Of a stretch of 24,449 bases of DNA, positions 22,567 through 24,449 are shown in pieces. Below the pieces are notes generated by a model. The model was not told the origin of the DNA, searched no databases, and was given only the letters and a program-made list of their open reading frames with translations. The stretch is from Lustribacter sp049512335. GTDB taxonomy: Bacteria; Vulcanimicrobiota; Vulcanimicrobiia; Vulcanimicrobiales; Vulcanimicrobiaceae. Every line of letters starts with the position of its first letter. The first letter of the stretch is position 1. The stretch lies in the NCBI GenBank assembly GCA_049512335.1, contig JBEKXE010000064.1, positions 1 through 24,449 of the forward strand. Direction: 5' to 3'. Made by a program: the position numbers and the translations under genes.

Positions 22567-22985
22567 TCGCGATCGGCCCGGAGCCGATCGAGCTCGAGAC
22601 GCTGATCGCGCAGGTTGCAAGCCCCGAACACGGTGCGATCTGCACGTTCCTCGGCACCACGCGCGAAACGTCGCCCGGCGACGAACGGCCGGTCGAGGCC
22701 TTGGACTACGAAGCCTACGTCGAGCTGGCGCGCGCCGACTTCGAAGCGATCGCGGCCGAGGCCGCCGAGCGGTTCGGCCCGTTGCGGATCGCGATCGTGC
22801 ACCGCACCGGGCGCGTGGCGCTCGGCGAAGCCAGCGTTGCAATTGCGGTCGGCGCGCCGCATCGTGGGGCCGCCTTCGACGCGTGCGAGTTTGCGATCGA
22901 CACGCTCAAGGCGCGCGCCCCGATCTGGAAGCGGGAGACCTACCGCGACGGCGGCACGGCCTGGATCGCCAACACCCCGCCGTGA
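22563..22985 (+). CDS. moaE: MoaE, molybdopterin synthase catalytic subunit
   Basis: MoaE, with thiocarboxylated MoaD, converts cyclic pyranopterin monophosphate to molybdopterin. The 140-residue protein has the family signatures GAICTFLGTTRE (24-35), LDYEAYVELA (47-56), IAIVHRTGRVALGEASV (76-92) and HRGAAFDACEF (100-110). The catalytic lysines appear as K116 and K123 in LKARAPIWKRE. ATG 22563 overlaps the moaD stop (ATGA) and starts the expected fold. The stop overlaps the next GTG by four bases. The earlier pathway genes (moaA, moaC) and insertion genes are not in this window. Confidence 0.95.
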   Translation: MIAIGPEPIELETLIAQVASPEHGAICTFLGTTRETSPGDERPVEALDYEAYVELARADFEAIAAEAAERFGPLRIAIVHRTGRVALGEASVAIAVGAPHRGAAFDACEFAIDTLKARAPIWKRETYRDGGTAWIANTPP

Positions 22986-23698
22986 ACGTCGATCTCTTCC
23001 GCGTGCAGGCCGGCAGCAACGAAGTCGCCGTGCTCGGCTACGAAGCGCGCCGGCCGCGTTCGGTGACGCTGGTCGCCGGCCACGGTTACTCGAGCTCGAA
23101 ACAAAACCTCGACATGCTGTGCTCGTTTCTCGCCGGCCACGGCTTCACGATCTACTCGCTGGATTTTCCCGGCCACAAGCTCGGCGCGAGCGGCGGCCGC
23201 CTCAACGCGGCGACCGATCTGACGGACGCGATGCACGCGGTGGTTGCGGAAGCGCGTGCCCGTGGCGCCGGCACGCTCTACGTGATGGGCCACAGCATGG
23301 GCGCGACGACGGCGCTGTGCACGGCCGGCGACGATCCCACGATCGCCGGCGCCATCTCGATCGCCACCGGCTACGGCCGCCCGCAGGCGCTCGACGCATT
23401 GTCGCGCGGCGGCGTGGTCGATTTGCGTTCGTCCTACGTCGACGGTTTGGCACTGCCGGAGCTCGCCGCGCAGTGGCAGCCGCTGCTCGATGCGGCGCTG
23501 CCGAAGCTGGCCGGACGGCCGACGCTGTTCATCGCCGCCGAACGCGACGGGATGGTCGCGCGGTCGAGCGTCGACGCGCTGTTCGCGCGGGCGCCCGAAC
23601 CGAAGTCGTTTGCGACGGTGGCCAGCGATCACACCTTCGCCGGCGAGGGCTCGCGCAGCGTCGTCCTCGCCTGGCTCAACGAACGGCACCCGCGATGA
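22982..23698 (+). CDS. Alpha/beta-fold hydrolase between moaE and moeB
   Basis: The 238-residue protein is a single-domain alpha/beta hydrolase: strand VTLVAGHGYSSSK with HG oxyanion residues (29-40), nucleophile S105 in MGHSMGA, acid D189 in AAERDGMV, and H217 in SDHTF. No large cap domain is present. GTG 22982 overlaps the moaE stop (GTGA), and the end overlaps the moeB start (ATGA), so it is translated within the molybdopterin operon. It is cytoplasmic. Such hydrolases are not part of the known molybdopterin pathway, so its presence is unexpected; it may be an unrelated passenger or a thioesterase-like proofreader. The latter is speculation. Confidence 0.86.
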   Translation: MNVDLFRVQAGSNEVAVLGYEARRPRSVTLVAGHGYSSSKQNLDMLCSFLAGHGFTIYSLDFPGHKLGASGGRLNAATDLTDAMHAVVAEARARGAGTLYVMGHSMGATTALCTAGDDPTIAGAISIATGYGRPQALDALSRGGVVDLRSSYVDGLALPELAAQWQPLLDAALPKLAGRPTLFIAAERDGMVARSSVDALFARAPEPKSFATVASDHTFAGEGSRSVVLAWLNERHPR

Positions 23699-24449
23699 CG
23701 CCCGCCGGGCAGCGCGGCACGACCGATCTGCGGCGCTACAGCCGCCACTTGCTGATCCCCGAAGTCGGTCTGGCGGGACAGGAGAAGCTCGCGGCGGCAC
23801 GCGTGCTGGTCGTCGGCGCGGGCGGGCTCGGTTCGCCGGTGCTGGCGTACTTGGCTGCCGCCGGGGTCGGACGCATCGGCATCGTCGACGACGACACGGT
23901 CGACGTCACCAACCTCCAGCGCCAGATCCTCTACGCCACCGCCGACGTCGGCGCGTCGAAGGTTGCGACGGCGGCGGAGCGGTTGCGCGCGCTGAACCCG
24001 CAGATCGCGGTCGACGCGTTCCCGGTGCGCCTGAACGCGGCCAACGCGCGCGAGATCGTTAGGCTCTACGACGTGGTCGTCGACGGCACCGACACCTTCG
24101 GCGCGCGTTATCTGATCAACGACGCCGGCGTGCTCGAAGGCAAACCGGTCGTGTACGGTTCGATCTTTCGCTTCGACGGCCAAGTGTCGGTGTTCGCCCC
24201 AGGCCCTGAGCCCGGTCGAAGAGCGGGCCCGTGCTACCGCTGCCTCTATCCCGAGCCGCCGCCGCCGGAGCTGGTTCCGAACTGCGCCGAGGGCGGCGTG
24301 CTCGGCGTGTTGGCCGGGATCGTCGGCACGTGGCAAGCCGCGGAGGCGCTCAAGCTCGTGCTCGGGATCGGTACGCCGCTGATCGGCCGGTTGATGCTGA
24401 TCGACGCGCTCGACGCGCGCGTGCGCGAGGTGCGCATCGCGCGCGATCC
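23695..24449 (+). CDS. moeB: MoeB/ThiF-type adenylyltransferase (3' partial)
   Basis: This enzyme uses ATP to adenylate the C-terminal glycine of MoaD (or ThiS), the E1-like step of sulfur carrier activation. The 251 visible residues start with the ThiF opening RRYSRHLLIPEVG (13-25). They include the nucleotide loop GAGGLG (41-46), VDVTNLQRQILY with N73 and R76, acid D130 in VDGTDTF, and zinc cysteines C180-Y-R-C183. The conserved C197 lies in PNCAEGGVLG. A second zinc pair and any rhodanese domain would lie past the window end. An extra loop GPEPGRRAG before C180 coincides with a palindromic DNA element. The adjacent moaD and moaE favour MoeB over ThiF. Confidence 0.93.
   Translation, partial: MTPAGQRGTTDLRRYSRHLLIPEVGLAGQEKLAAARVLVVGAGGLGSPVLAYLAAAGVGRIGIVDDDTVDVTNLQRQILYATADVGASKVATAAERLRALNPQIAVDAFPVRLNAANAREIVRLYDVVVDGTDTFGARYLINDAGVLEGKPVVYGSIFRFDGQVSVFAPGPEPGRRAGPCYRCLYPEPPPPELVPNCAEGGVLGVLAGIVGTWQAAEALKLVLGIGTPLIGRLMLIDALDARVREVRIARD
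24202..24230. repeat. Palindromic element inserted in frame in moeB
   Basis: GGCCC (24202-24206) and GGGCC (24225-24229) are inverted arms around a core with CTGAGC...GTCGAAG. This resembles the short CTTCGACAGGCTCAGGG-type dispersed repeat found in many high-GC genomes. It encodes most of an extra loop (GPEPGRRAGP) just before the first zinc cysteine. Only one copy is visible in the window, so repeat status is inference. Confidence 0.45.

Overview
This window is a densely packed, high-GC bacterial chromosome segment. It holds 28 genes that I can support (26 complete, two cut by the window edges) with almost no non-coding DNA. I see no rRNA, tRNA, CRISPR array or insertion sequence. Genes abut or overlap by 1-4 bases (ATGA, GTGA, TGATG junctions), and four of six tail-to-tail pairs share their stop codons. 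The mix of multiple stand-alone NMT1-like solute-binding proteins, PQQ dehydrogenase, Rieske oxygenase, LLM monooxygenase and stand-alone PhoU suggests a metabolically versatile soil bacterium. A deep-branching lineage such as Candidatus Eremiobacterota (WPS-2) is a guess; no marker gene here settles the phylum.

Layout. (1) 2-1933: the end of a chemotaxis operon, with a CheA C-terminus fused to a receiver domain, CheB, and a 45-residue lipoprotein-like peptide overlapping cheB. (2) 2040-2733: a Phd/YefM antitoxin and a VapC-type PIN toxin behind a clear sigma-70-type promoter whose spacer and -10 lie in a perfect palindrome. The antitoxin message is probably leaderless. (3) 2777-3526: two small exported proteins. 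(4) 3607-17377: a catabolic region with three exported NMT1/SsuA-type binding proteins without permease or ATPase genes. It also encodes two hydrolases (MhpC-like and dienelactone-hydrolase-like), an LLM flavin monooxygenase, a divergent MmgE/PrpD protein with an unknown partner, and a 4,5-dihydroxyphthalate-decarboxylase-like protein. The remaining genes are a PQQ quinohaemoprotein dehydrogenase, a MetE/coenzyme-M-transferase-like zinc enzyme, a phthalate-dioxygenase-type Rieske oxygenase and an enoyl-CoA hydratase. (5) 17470-18102: a stand-alone PhoU. (6) 18099-20637 (minus strand): a secreted protein, an ATP-grasp-like protein and a DUF1345 membrane protein. (7) 20638-24449: a GNAT acetyltransferase, a Cof-type HAD phosphatase, an unknown 85-residue protein, MoaD, MoaE, an alpha/beta hydrolase and a MoeB/ThiF enzyme, the last cut by the window end.

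How the genes may work together. Region 4 looks like a scavenging and degradation island for aromatic or other organic acids: binding proteins capture substrates, oxygenases and the quinohaemoprotein oxidise them, and decarboxylase, hydrolases and enoyl-CoA hydratase process the products. It is built from several short operons facing alternating directions, so it may be several pathways rather than one. It is the best candidate for an undescribed system here. Region 7 assembles the sulfur-transfer half of molybdenum cofactor synthesis, with hydrolases of unknown role in the same transcription unit.
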